A stretch of 64,000 nucleotides of DNA, from the NCBI GenBank assembly GCA_023653785.1, contig JAMKCH010014190.1, positions 20,364-84,363 of the forward strand. Direction: 5' to 3'. This DNA is from Ophioderma brevispina. Taxonomy: Eukaryota; Echinodermata; Ophiuroidea; Amphilepidida; Ophiodermatidae. Shown one piece after another: positions 10,423-64,000 of the stretch. The notes under the pieces were generated by a model. It searched no databases and had not been told where the DNA came from. It was given only the letters and a program-made list of their open reading frames with translations. The position numbers were made by a program, and so were the translations under genes. Each line of letters opens with the position of its first letter. Position 1 is the stretch's first letter.

Positions 10423-10645
10423 CGTTGTGGAATAATTAATCTATCCGAGAAAAAACTTTGTATAACATGAACGTTGCTGTCTTCATTAGATAGTTTTTTA
10501 GGGGGACATCATCCACTGCGGTTATGTCATTAATAATCCTCTATGTCAATTTATTTTTAAATGCATATTCATCGATATTAATGAAAATCGACTAATGAAT
10601 GAAAAAACTTACCCTATACGCTATAAATTTCGCGGACATAAAATA

Positions 10646-10831
10646 AAATCCTTCAGAATTGTAGTTAGGGACCAATAAAATGGATTTTAAATTAAATCCT
10701 ATTTGCTTTAGATTCCATCATAATAGATTTGAATTCAAATCTATTATGATTTAATGATAATGTAATCGAAATTAGTTATGATTTCTTCAATATTAACCTT
10801 CATTGGTCACTAACTACAAACTTTAGGATTA
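10646..10831. mobile_element. Palindromic MITE with a perfect 30-bp centre
   Basis: The terminal arms GTAGTTAGGGACCAAT and ATTGGTCACTAACTAC are inverted repeats that extend outward to AATCCTT / AGGATT. Inside, 10719-10748 is a perfect 30-base palindrome (CATAATAGATTTGAA and its reverse complement). It will fold as a hairpin. No coding. Confidence 0.75.
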
Positions 10832-11869
10832 ACTTTTAAATCCATTAAATTTGGGGTATATATCATATACACTTGATGTTATGCGCGTAAGCCTATATGA
10901 TACGCATTTAACATGTTGCAATCTGTCATTTTTTACGTTAATGTGTCTTCAAGAGCCCCAAAAAGCCTAAAGGCGACCTCAATTTCATGTACTTGATAGA
11001 AATTTATGCAAATTATTTCTACATATTAAAAAGGTATAGCTTATTAGCTTTACAAAACAGCATACCTCATTGAATTCGGGTCCCCAATGACTGAGTTGTT
11101 CCTAATTGAATAAAATCTGTTTATTTTTTTAACTTTTGACACGTAAAGATTTGGTTTTGCACACCTTAACATGTGTTTTGATGATGCGTTAGGTTAAAGT
11201 TTCTATTGCTTCTTTGAAGCTTAAATGTTAAAATTTTAGTGGACATGTTTTGATTTCTATTCATTTTTTTCGGGGAAGAAACATGTTTCCAGGGATAAGC
11301 CTTCATTTTGTCTTCCATTTTTTTTCACAGCCTGTTCGTATTACAAGTAAAAAAAACACACACACAGATTTCATTAAATAATGGACAACTCAGTCATTTG
11401 TAACCCAAATTCACCGAGGTTTGCTGTTTGGAAAAGCTAATAGAAATACCTTTTAAATAATTATGTATAAATAAGTTGCCTAAATTTTTCTTTAAGACTT
11501 GAACATTGGGGTGTATTTTAGATTTTTGTTTTGGGCACTCTGTATTTTGTTAATATTTACACTAATGAAATACCTATTGAGTTGTTAAACCCAAAACAAG
11601 ACACTTTGTACTGCGAAAGGTGCACTTCGGCATGTTGCACTAACGTTTTCAAGCCACGAATGCAGCTTAAAACGCAATGAAACGGTGGTCTGAACTGATT
11701 AAAAGTGACCTGTCCCTAAAGTAAGGCACTGAAAAGTGTAATTTGATACTCAGGTGAAATATCTTATTTGTACCTATATTGTGTACAAGTTTCATCTAAA
11801 TAGCATTTGTCTAAATGAAATAACAGGCTATTAATTAAATCATGAAATCCTCATTTTCTTAGAACGAAT
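10832..11869. other. No feature recognised
   Basis: AT-rich intergenic DNA with homopolymer runs. I see no exon or clear repeat. Confidence 0.5.
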
Positions 11870-12143
11870 ACAATCTTAGCCAAAAGTGTTGGAACGCTTT
11901 TATTGGCCTACTTCAGATTGCCCCCCTCTCCCCCCTGATCAATGTTGAATCCTGAAATGTTGTTCTTGCCACCCTACAAGAACCCAACATTGATTGGTGG
12001 GGATAGGGAGGGGTGCATGGATAGAGAAAGCTCCCACCTAACCCCAAGTTGTAGTGATTTCCTATATCTCTCTTTAAGAGAAAATCGCAAATAATCGGGG
12101 CAAACAGAGCATTCGTTTTCCAACAATTTTGGGCTAAGATTGT
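11870..12143. mobile_element. Tc1/mariner-type MITE, copy 2
   Basis: Second copy of the element at 2500-2777, in the same orientation. Terminal repeats are clearer here: CAATCTTAGCCAAAAGTGTT at the left against AATTTTGGGCTAAGATTG at the right, about 23 bp. The left end is preceded by TA. Confidence 0.8.
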
Positions 12144-12149
12144 GGTTTC

Positions 12150-12305
12150 TCTACTCACCTGACTAGTAAACTTACTCATCAGAGCTTGTACTATCAGTCC
12201 GACTAGTAAACTAATCAGGCGACTAGTAAAAACTAGTCGGGCGACTACTAACCACTAATCGGGCAACTATTAAAATAATAGTCTGGAAAACTAGTCAATC
12301 AGGAA
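12150..12305. repeat. Imperfect tandem repeat of GACTAGTAAAC
   Basis: ACTAGTAAAC-type units recur at irregular 15-30 base steps (for example GCGACTAGTAAAAACTAGTCG), with self-complementary ACTAGT cores. It abuts the right end of the MITE at 11870-12143. Confidence 0.6.
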
Positions 12306-12539
12306 CACCATCTGGACTAGTGTTGGTTTACAGTAATTGGCCACTGTCAATTCCTACAACAATACCTCCTGTTCAATTATATGTTATTCTAGAGTGTGAT
12401 CGCAGCCATGTTGGATTAGACATTTCAGAACCTTTTTTCTTATTAAACAGAGGGTTTAATGTCAAAGGGTATCTTTGCCCCTCAAACTACTCAAAACCAA
12501 CAAACCAGTCTCATAATGCTAAAGAAGCAATATCTAACT

Positions 12540-12780
12540 ATTTGTATGTTGTGGTGGCCATTGTGTCGGCCAAGTTGGCGGCATCTTGAATTTCCAATGT
12601 AAAGAAGTATTTGAGATGTTAGATAATGACATAAAATACTTCCTTGACCCTAAAACCTAGCCAAATCCACCAAGACCGGCTTTATAGTAGCCCAGGGAGC
12701 TGAGATATGGCCTACTATATGTCGTGGCGGCCATTTTGGCGGCCATCTTGGATATTTCAAAATGCTCAAGGGTGCTGCAG
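12540..12780. repeat. GGCGGCCATTTTGG-type dispersed repeat
   Basis: GGTGGCCATTGTGTCGGCC and GTGGCGGCCATTTTGGCGGCC occur about 170 bases apart, with TTGGCGGCATCTTGAAT / TGGCGGCCATCTTGGAT. A weaker relative occurs near 55325. Interspersed repeat; no coding call. Confidence 0.5.
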
Positions 12781-12916
12781 TGGCATCATGCAGATCCTGA
12801 ATCATTAGGTCTTGAAGAGATAGAAACCATCAAAAAACATTGTGTGGACGATACATGCGGGTTTTGTGGTTGGGCACCAGACTATGACTGTAGAATATGG
12901 CAAATGTTATGCATGT

Positions 12917-13996
12917 ACAGACTGTCCCAATAAAAACTATACAATCAAACTAAAAATTATAAAGATATAAACTGTGCATTTTTGCCAGATATTTTGACTT
13001 TATTTGTTAGACAAGATCCTAAGCTAAATCCTCGCCTTTATTCCATCCAATTTGATGGACCCTAAGCGGAGATATTGTCAGTTGAACACAAAGGATAAAA
13101 ATACCACTTGGGGCCAGTTTCACCTGAAGGTTCAAGAAACTATAAGGTATAAGGCGTGCAGCATCATTGTGGGATTAAACCCTTTTCAAACAAAAGAATA
13201 TTGTACAGATCAGAGTGAATGTACTATCATGCATTGAACTAATCAATATATCATTTTTCAGTGAAAGCACCAGAAATTATTATGTTGTGGGTGAAATGAG
13301 GGACTCAGGGGGACAATAATCATGAAATTCATGGAAATTTGGGAATTTGACTGCTGAAACTAATGTAACTGTTACAGTCTACAAGTCTGTTGAGGGACAA
13401 ATGTGTGAACAATGTTTGTGGAGGGACAATTTACCCTTCCCCGATTCCCCACTGCCTCCAAGATGCCAGGGAGGAATATAATGAAGAAAGCAGTGTTCAA
13501 CAAAGAGCAATAAAGGAAAGGATGGTTGTGTTCAAAGGTCTCTGTTTACTTTCAACAAGGGTGTTTTTATGGTTCTACCTCCTGCTGAAACCAGGAGTAA
13601 AGCTGAGAAAAGAAGACTGTTTCGAATTGAATTTCCCAATGCTACATGTATTTATTATCAATTGCGACATTATAAAGTTGTAAATTATGTTATATCACAA
13701 GAAGCAGCACTTTATTCTTACTTTTTATTTTAATTTTCAATAAAGAATGTCTTGAAGGTGATTTACAATGGCAACTTTGTTGATATCAGGATAGCCGAAA
13801 CTGGCCCAACAGGTTTTTCAACTGTCTCAGATAATTAGCCATAACTCCTGAACCAGACCCCCAAATTACACCATCTAAAAATCTCATGAAAGCTGAAACA
13901 CTCCTAAAAAGAATAAGTAAAACTCCAGTTGAGATGAACTTATTTTTTTGGCCAAAAAAATTAATCTTTGATTGTATATTTTTTTTGGACAGTCTG
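12917..13996. mobile_element. 1.08-kb Tc1/mariner-type element, no intact transposase
   Basis: The left end CAGACTGTCCCAATAAAAAC is matched inverted at the right by TTTTTTTTGGACAGTCTG; pairing continues to ATACAATCAAA / TTTGATTGTAT, so the repeats are over 30 bp. TA lies directly outside each end (12915-12916 and 13997-13998), the hallmark of Tc1/mariner insertion. The interior has only short open frames (for example 13390-13683) that I do not recognise as transposase. It is probably a non-autonomous derivative. Confidence 0.8.
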
Positions 13997-14003
13997 TATA
14001 TTA

Positions 14004-14839
14004 ATTTAATACTTAAAATGATTTTCTGATGCAGTTTTTCAGTGTTTTACTACATTGGGCAAATTTGAAGAGCTGGGCCACCAAGGTTCAAAATAGATGC
14101 TGGAACCTAACAAATGTAGCAAATGATCCAATTTGAGCCTTGGACAAATTGCTTCTCAGTCATTACGGTACTAGAATTTAGGAATAAAAAATCTAACAGG
14201 GTCTTCATATTAAAGGCCGACTCAGAGATTTTCTGATGAGGGCGCACTCAATTTTCAAACAAATCATGATTTTTCATACACATAATGCTTGGCCATATAC
14301 TAATCACTGTGTGAAATAACTAAGCTCAAATCAAAGTCCTTCATATAGAAAATCACTACTTTGTTATAAAATTCCGGATCCGGAATTTTTGTTATACAGG
14401 GTATCCTATGGCACTGTTATACACAAATGTTTACTGCATAAAAACCAAAATCCACTCAACTCTAACTTTGAAATTAAGCATTATTGGTGACCCTCTTTAG
14501 TTCTTGATGACTACTTTTAATTACTGTACACAAAAATATTTCAGTCTCTGAGTTAGCCTTTAATACGGTGTAATTGTTATTTTTATTTAATGTTTTCTTT
14601 GAGTTTGCCTGACATTGAAAGGGTGAAGGTCTAATTTGATTTGTGCAAAAAGTCAAAGAAAAAGTCCTGGAAATACCTGGAGATTGAAATTCTGCAAAAC
14701 CCCTGAACAATGTGTATAAATGCTTTAATTTTAAGTCTTTATGTCATGCTTCTCATCTGAGATAAGAATTTAAATACAGGCATTGTGATTGAATTGTCAT
14801 TTGTTACTGTCATGAACATCTTTATTTTATCCATCGTAG
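14004..14839. other. Upstream of first recognised CUB exon; nothing identified
   Basis: AT-rich. The N-terminal half of the first CUB domain, a signal peptide exon and a promoter should lie upstream of 14840, but I could not recognise them here. Confidence 0.45.
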
Positions 14840-57780
<42,941 letters not shown>

Positions 57781-58089
57781 GTGGGAATTTACAAGAGTAC
57801 AGTAATAATATAGGGGTTGGTACAATTTTGTGACCCCACTTTTGACCCACTCTGATTCAGCAGCTTACGAGGATAAGTGCATGTATCACATGCTGTACTT
57901 TTATCCGTAAAGGCTCTGATTCCAGAGTCAGGTCCAAAAAGTGGGTCACAAATGTACCAACCCAAAAAAGGAGAAAAATATAAAAAAAATAAAAAAAATA
58001 AAAAAAATAATACAATTTTTAATGGCAAAAAGGAGAATTGTTATGCATAGCTTGTAACACCTTCCAAAATCATATCTCATCTGATGTGA

Positions 58090-58433
58090 TTAAAGGGGGA
58101 TGGCCCGATTCAAGGATATGAAGTTTTCATCTTGATAGATTGTCCTTCACCCCAAACCCCATCGTAAGTTTCGCACTGAATATTTTGAATCCGTTTTCAT
58201 GTGAGAGGTAACAAACGTGATTTTGTAAGCCCCATAGAGTACTGTAAAAAGTAAATATTGGTCCGCCCACAATGGGGTACATTTTCGCTCATAACTTTCC
58301 AAACCACACACCCTTTGGCCCTAAGATTTCACATGTTAAGTGAGAAAAATTGTATTAATCTTCTGATACCAATATTACCACTTTCCGGTAAAATCTGGGA
58401 CGAGGCTATTAGCGATCGGGCCATGCCTTTAAG
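58090..58433. mobile_element. TTAA MITE, family A, copy 2
   Basis: TTAAAGGGGGATGGCCCGAT at the left, ATCGGGCCATGCCTTTAA at the right: TTAA at both ends and a good inverted repeat. It shares GATTTTGTAAGCCC, ATATTGGT and CTTCTGATACCA blocks with 1715-2069, and a shorter block with 54095-54250. Confidence 0.85.
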
Positions 58434-60180
58434 AAATGAGCTAAAGAGTCTAAACATAATACCAAGCTACATCACATGAATACATATGTAAGTACCAGCT
58501 CCTGAACATTGCAGAGATATCACATTTGAGACACTGAATTCTAGCATCATTTGCAAGCAGACTATAATTGCACAATAATAACTGCGCACTATCTTTTTTG
58601 AAGTCATTTTGTGAAATCTTTGGTGTTTGTTTGGGCCGAGGTATTTTTTTTTCCGAGGGAAGCGTCAGTCCCTAGGAAAATAATAACCGTATATAGTTGC
58701 ATATCTAAAACCATAAATCTCCCTCAAACTCCAATCATTTTTTATTTTGATAGCCGTCCCTCCCTCAAAATCAAGTTGAGTCTTTTGGAGAGCCCAGGGC
58801 ATTCCATAAACACAAGTTTTGACCAATCATAAAGTGCAATTGAAACTTTTGTAATCCATGTTCAGGGGCACTTCGAGTGTCCACACTGAAATTGAGTGTG
58901 TGGGAAGGACTTGTTTTGCCATGTTCGCTTTTCAGACTGAATCATACACTTTCTGGCTGGTCGGTTGATATTGAAATACAATTGGCGATTGTTTAAAAAC
59001 AACCCTGTGGAATCTTACGGATCTTAATTGCCTGAAATAATATGCAGATTTTGGCTCAGTCATGAAGTTATTATCATCACTCCCGTCATCACTCATCACA
59101 ATTTTATTTTACCCACGTGGCTGGCCAGTCTCTGACAATGACATGGAAGGGCCGGGAGTCTTTGATTTGGGAATTTTTGTTTTTCGCACTGGTAACAAAG
59201 GTACAGAGCTTTTTGGGGATTTATATAAATACACCATGATTTGCGGTAAGCCTATTTTTCAGTGTTGCACCTCACTAATTTTTCTCTGTACCGCACGACA
59301 CGCACTCGTCCCTGTTCTGCACACCGTCATCAGTCATTGACCTGGTCATGACATGATCCCGGGACAAGATGACCCTGTCCCATCGGCGGGGCATCCCAGC
59401 CCTGAATACGTCGCGTCCTAGCCTCTGTGGTGGATTTCAATTTCAAAGTTACCCGGTCCCTATTTACCAAACCAAAAAAAGAGTCAAATGTGTATTAATT
59501 AACGCATGATTTGTTAGAAGCATCCAAAACAATTATGTCTTATTTGCACTGTTTATTACGGTTCCGGGTTGAGATTTTCACTTTCAATTCAGTCCAATAT
59601 GTCATGTATGTCAGCTCTGTTTTGTCATGTTTTGTGGTAGGGCAATGATCGAATGAAAATTTTTTTTGTTCCAATTTATGCCTCTACCCAAGTTTCTTTC
59701 ACATATTGTAATACATTTATTTAAAAAGCAATTAAAAATATTTAATATTTGATTTTTTAATGAATTTATTTGTTATTTGTCTATTCTGTTTGCTATTTAT
59801 TTTTTGTCTATTTATTATTTTTTTTATTCAATCAAATTATTATCCATTTACAATCATCTATTTATATTTGCTTATTTTCACTTGTGAAATACATCATTAT
59901 TATATACCTATTTTTTATTATTAATTTTCAATTTGGAATTTGTGAATTTGCATTAATTTGTATTTATTTTTTCACAATAACATCTTGTACATATTCATTA
60001 TTATTATGAATTTTTTGTTGTTAAATTTTTATTTCTTTGTTTTGGCAATATTTTCTGTTTATTTTAATATTCATTAGTTTATTTTTTTTTGTTATTTTGG
60101 TTAATTTTCTTTTTTGGTGATTATGTTTGATTTTCTTTGTCTTTATTGGTCAGCATTGTTTACTTTTTATCTTCTAACCA
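58434..60180. other. No feature recognised
   Basis: 59700-60110 is extremely AT-rich (TTTATT-type low complexity). No exon, no repeat copy seen. Confidence 0.5.
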
Positions 60181-60190
60181 CCCTCCCCCC

Positions 60191-60191
<1 letters not shown>

Positions 60192-60236
<45 letters not shown>
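60192..60236 (+). repeat. 45-base uninterrupted C tract
   Basis: Poly(C) on the plus strand, preceded by CCCTCCCCCCA. Can form i-motif/G4 structures. Its true length is uncertain because such runs are poorly sequenced. Confidence 0.95.
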
Positions 60237-60237
<1 letters not shown>

Positions 60238-61211
60238 CAATTCAGGGAAACTTGGGAATCCCCAAACATCACGTACGGCCTGATTTGCATATTACATTCC
60301 TGTCTCTTGCAAGGTTGGCGTGCATGTACAATACTTCGTCTCCCCCAGCCGATTCGCAAAACACAGAAGCGTTTTTAAAGCTCAGTTTCTTGCTTCAGCA
60401 CTTATTTTACATTTTGTAATGTCCTTTTTTGTGAAAAAGTACCCATGTCTTCTTGTTTTACACTTGAAAAAAGACCCCACTGCCTCGGGACTGCCCATCA
60501 ACAAGATCATGACCGCGACCGGGATCATAGCTGATCATTACCCAGTGTAGATTCGGTATCAACAATCGTGGCGGGGGCATGGCATGACTTTTTGGTCAGT
60601 AGGTTTGATCCAGACTCCGGAGCTCTTTGATTACTTCTTCGCCGCAAAAATGACATGACTGAATGAAAGTGTTTGTCTTCTTCATCCATTTTTCGTATAA
60701 AATCAAAATGATGTTGTTCTACTAGCAGTGACTTGTATGAGTATTGTCAACGCGGCCGCGGTACCGGTCATTTGGATCCATGGGGTTTTTCAGCCTCAGT
60801 AGACCCGGTCAGAGGTAGGCCAACTTACGTTGGAATGATTCGATGTTAAATCTTTTTTGAACTCGCATAGGCCTATTACATTTATATTCAGGTGTTTGAT
60901 AAACTAAAGTTTGCCGCAATGGAGGTGAACTGAAAAGTGTTTGCTTTCTTTTAATTTGCTTTTTTGTATTGGCTTCAAATCACCTTTGCTTTGGTTTTGA
61001 AATCATGTTTTCTTCGCCAGATGTGTAATCCCCTTCTTCAGTGCCCCAATAACATTTAATTTACCGCTACTCACACGCGGAGTCCTTGGAGAAGTCATGT
61101 GCTCTCACAATGACACGCGATGTCGCGCGCGTATTTTAGAAATAATACCATTAGATTGGATCGCGCTATTACGCAGGTTATATGCATATAGCTATTCATC
61201 TCTAGTGCTCG
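60237..61211. other. No gene; polylinker-like site cluster at 60752-60785
   Basis: No exon recognised. 60752-60785 holds NotI, SacII, KpnI, AgeI, BamHI and NcoI recognition sequences within 34 bases. Confidence 0.5.
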
Positions 61212-61495
61212 TTATCCCCCGGCCCTGGCTTGAAAAGCATAGGGTGATATTGCGAGGGCACACATGTCCGTATTTGGTGTGTGTCCAGTTTGGTAGCTTT
61301 TCTAACAAGGTTAGGTTTTCGTTTTTCAGGTGTCCTTCGAAAGTTTAAGTCTGATTGAAACCAGAATGGGGTTAAGATGCAATAGGGGTTCCTTCATATG
61401 TGCATGATGTCAAAGATCATGGACCAAGTTCAAAGGTCATCTTAAGTCATGTTCCATACTGCCATCTTGCCAGGGGGATGATGCCAGTTTACGTG
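61212..61495. repeat. GGTCA-containing dispersed repeat, copy 2
   Basis: CCCCCGGCC..GGCTTGAAAAGCA, GTTAGGTTTTCGTTTTTCAG, GAAACCAGAATGGGGTTA, CATGGACCAAGTTCAAAGGTC and CATCTTGCCAG match 45850-46180 in order. Confidence 0.75.
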
Positions 61496-61605
61496 CAGTA
61501 TTTTTTTCTAGCATAGTGTTGTGACGCTTGGTGAAATTTGCCTGCAGTTTTAAGTTGCCGTTCGAAGTGGCACTACCATTTGAGTGACATAAGTATTATT
61601 ATGCC

Positions 61606-61990
61606 ACCACCCTATGCATAGTCATCACCCAATGGAATAAACTGATGTTGAAGGATGCGGTGCAGATACTGAATTCATACCCATTTGAGGTTCCACATCA
61701 CAAGCAGCATGCTCCCAAGTCAATTTGGAAGGCAACTCGCCATGATCTGCTGTTTTGGGGGCAACGGTGGAAAGGTGATCAATTTTCGACAAGATGCCGC
61801 TTGGCCTAAGCTGTTTGTGTTTGGTGTTGATGCATAGTAAAGCAATTGGTCATCATCATCAAGAGAAAGTGGCATGATTCTTGAAATCACCACGGAGAGT
61901 TTTGTATTGTGGCCACCACCCTATGAATTCGGAGCCTCAACGGAATAAACTGCTTTTCGGATTGGTGGCAGAATACCTGAATTTCATCCT
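61606..61990. repeat. Two direct copies of the CCACCACCCTATG repeat
   Basis: GCCACCACCCTATG..TGGAATAAACTGATGTTGAA at 61606 and GCCACCACCCTATGAATTCG..CGGAATAAACTG at 61908 are direct repeats about 300 bp apart; both continue to GGTG(C/G)AGAATACCTGAATT-type sequence. Related to 20593-20670. Confidence 0.65.
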
Positions 61991-62169
61991 CACCACAATG
62001 CGTCTTGCGCTGTCCAAATTCCAAGTTCAGAGTAGTTAGTCCCCAAGATAATGTGTGGCCCGCCATCTATAGCTGGCAGGACCACTTTAGCAATCGTTTG
62101 GCGTGTGTGTATGTGTGGATGTGTGGATGTGTGTGGTTTGTATGATTGTACCAAATTGTTAGTTTTTTT

Positions 62170-62450
62170 TAAATTGACCTCAATTGAAAAGTTTAACGTT
62201 CAAAATGGAACCAAACTTCTGTCCTAAGTGCACAATGGGTCCTCATATTTGATGAGGTCAAAGGTTATGTTGAAGGTCAAAGGTCATGTGAGGTCAAGTT
62301 GAAAAATGGCTTAAAATGTAAAATTGATCTAAATTGAAACTTGAAGTTTCAATTGTAACCAAACTTTTTGTCAGAGGTGCACATGCGACCCTCATATATG
62401 TTATTAGATCAAAGTCAAAGGGCCAGGGTCAAAGTCATTGCGGCCCACAG
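62170..62450. repeat. GGTCA-rich dispersed repeat
   Basis: Two roughly 140-base sub-repeats (AAATTGACCTCAATTGAA..AACCAAACTT and AAATTGATCTAAATTGAAAC..AACCAAACTTTTTGTC), each followed by AAGTCAAAGG or AGGTCAAAGGTCA motifs. Related to 32695-32900 and 28895-28975. Confidence 0.6.
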
Positions 62451-62667
62451 TTATATTCTTTGAATAAGCGAGCGCGAAAGCCGGAACCGCGAAATTCTTA
62501 GTGTCTGCTATATTGTGAATCAGCTTGTACTTGGGATCTTGCATGCTTCTATTAGGTTCTAGCTGATTCTATTGAATCAACTAATTTAAACTGGCTTTTG
62601 TGAGATAGTGGACTGATTGTTCTGTTGTAGGTAGACTATAAGATAGTTCAAGTCAATGGTGATTAAT

Positions 62668-62939
62668 GGACGGTATTCACAAAGCACTTAGTCTGGATAA
62701 AAGTTAAGCCAGGACGAAGTCCTACTATGTGGGACCTCTAATTTTGCTTCTTTTATGTTATTCAATTTTACTGCTGAAAATATGAAAAGAGTAACAGGAA
62801 GATTACTTAGAGCTGAGAATTTACCTCTTTTAAAGTGTTTCTCTTTCATATCTTTTAAAAAATTAGAAGGCCCCAGCTTCAGGTCGGACTTAGTCCGGAC
62901 TAAGTTAAGCCAGACTAGTTTTCTTTGTGAATACTGGCC
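62668..62939. mobile_element. 272-bp TIR element (MITE)
   Basis: GGTATTCACAAAG.ACTTAGTCTGG at the left pairs with CAGACTAGTTTTCTTTGTGAATACTGG at the right; inner GACTTAGTCCGGACTAAGTTAAG on the right also matches TTAAGCCAGGACGAAGTCC on the left. No coding. Confidence 0.75.
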
Positions 62940-64000
62940 ACAAAGTGTTGAACCTTTTTACCTAATAGGTCTTCAGTTCAAGCCCTATCTAGCACCTACA
63001 TGCGGTTTTCTCAGGCCTGTGAATAGCTTGTGTTTAGAAACTCTTATAGATACCACATAGATAGGCCTCGTTTATTGTGAATAGAAAAAAGAATATCATA
63101 GGGCAAGGTCACCTGATGTTGGTGCATTCATGGGCAGAAAGTGGGAAAAGGGGGAAGGATGAGGGGGGCATTCCCTCTCCAAATTTTGTGACCCCCCCCA
63201 TGGATCCCCAAAATTAGCCCCATATTTCACATGTGTCTATCCCCTAAATCTGTATGCTTCTTTCGTCATTGTGTTGCATTGGATAGAAAATATTTGACTC
63301 AAATGAATACATTTAGCGTGGTCCACCAAACGCCCAATAATTCCAACCTATTTAGTACTCCCTCTTCGCAAGATCCAACTCTCCCGTTTTCCCGTCGGGA
63401 GACTCCCCGGTTTTTTCGTTTGATCTCCCCGTCGCCGATTTTGCTACAAATCTCTCAACCGATTTTCCGTAACTTAAAAATGAAAGAAAAGAATTAAATA
63501 AAGACCAATAAGTTAAGGAAAGAGGCATTATCTTTTTTTAGAGTTGAAAAACACGTAGATATTGAAAAGATTTTCAATTTATAAAGTCTGTAACTGGTTT
63601 CCGACCCGTTTTTCCTCCCGGACGTTTGGGTGGTTTCACTCACTTAATATTTTGATTTAACCATTTCAACTGCTGTATGCTAATGTCTTCTGATGGTATT
63701 TTATTTACTACTAACTGCAACAATGCAAAGGGTATACCACAAACAATGCATTGTTATAGCGGTTTTGTGTGAAGTTTTCAAGGCTTTAAAAGTTCAGGCC
63801 TTGATATTTTTCAGTACTTTTTAGAATACTCTATATGGACTTAGTTCCTACTGACAGTTCCTGAATATGGGGCTGGTCATACGGCGGAGCCTCTGTTCAT
63901 TTTTTCTGGAAAATCTGTATTTAAAGAGCCTATCTCATGGATGCAGTTCATATGTGCCATAGGTAGCTTAGTTTTTTCAAGTTATGAGCCTTAAAGTTTA
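62940..64000. other. No feature recognised
   Basis: No exon or repeat copy identified to the end of the window. Confidence 0.45.

Noticed and set aside
13390..13683. Frame with CGGT near its start, considered as an upstream CUB half
   Set aside because: No other CUB motif follows, and it lies inside a Tc1/mariner-type element.
60114..60419. Proline-rich or glycine-rich frames
   Set aside because: Produced by the 45-base C tract.

Overview
This is a piece of a nuclear genome from an animal, most likely a marine invertebrate. The evidence is GT-AG spliced exons, long AT-rich introns, CUB and calcium-binding EGF modules, and a dense mixture of DNA transposons, tRNA-derived SINEs and CR1/L2-type and other non-LTR LINEs. 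I favour an echinoderm or hemichordate because the repeat texture and the CUB/EGF gene fit, but the window does not prove the species. There is no bacterial-type operon, rRNA or CRISPR.

Layout. 1-7.9 kb is repeat-rich intergenic DNA: a TTAA-flanked MITE inserted in a dispersed repeat, an ATG microsatellite and a decayed Tc1-like transposase. 7.9-9.84 kb (minus strand) holds a three-exon gene joining a CRESS-type HUH endonuclease to a superfamily 3 helicase. Its catalytic motifs are all present and it has one single-base frameshift. Its second intron carries a foldback MITE with a 10-bp target duplication. 10-14.8 kb is mobile DNA, including a 1.08-kb Tc1/mariner-type element with TA target sites.

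14.8-57.8 kb is covered by one plus-strand multi-exon gene for a secreted or membrane CUB-EGF protein. It shows eight CUB half-domain exons followed by eleven EGF-like exons. Almost every exon keeps its splice sites, cysteines and symmetry but has one or more single-base indels. The same kind of indel is seen in the HUH-helicase gene, so I suspect consensus errors in an unpolished long-read assembly at least as much as gene decay. The introns hold LINE fragments at 25, 27 and 51-53 kb, TTAA MITEs at 30-31.8, 46.5 and 47.8 kb, an array of GGTCA half-sites nested in one of those MITEs, a 1.1-kb TIR element, long hairpins and a SINE.

57.8-64 kb has no recognisable exon. It contains a TTAA MITE, a 45-base C tract, a polylinker-like cluster of restriction sites, a copy of a GGTCA-rich dispersed repeat, and a 270-bp TIR element.

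Most interesting: the intron-containing HUH-SF3 Rep-like gene, the nested GGTCA-array element, the paralogous empty site for a TTAA MITE, and the broken-but-correctly-spliced exon pattern of the CUB-EGF gene.
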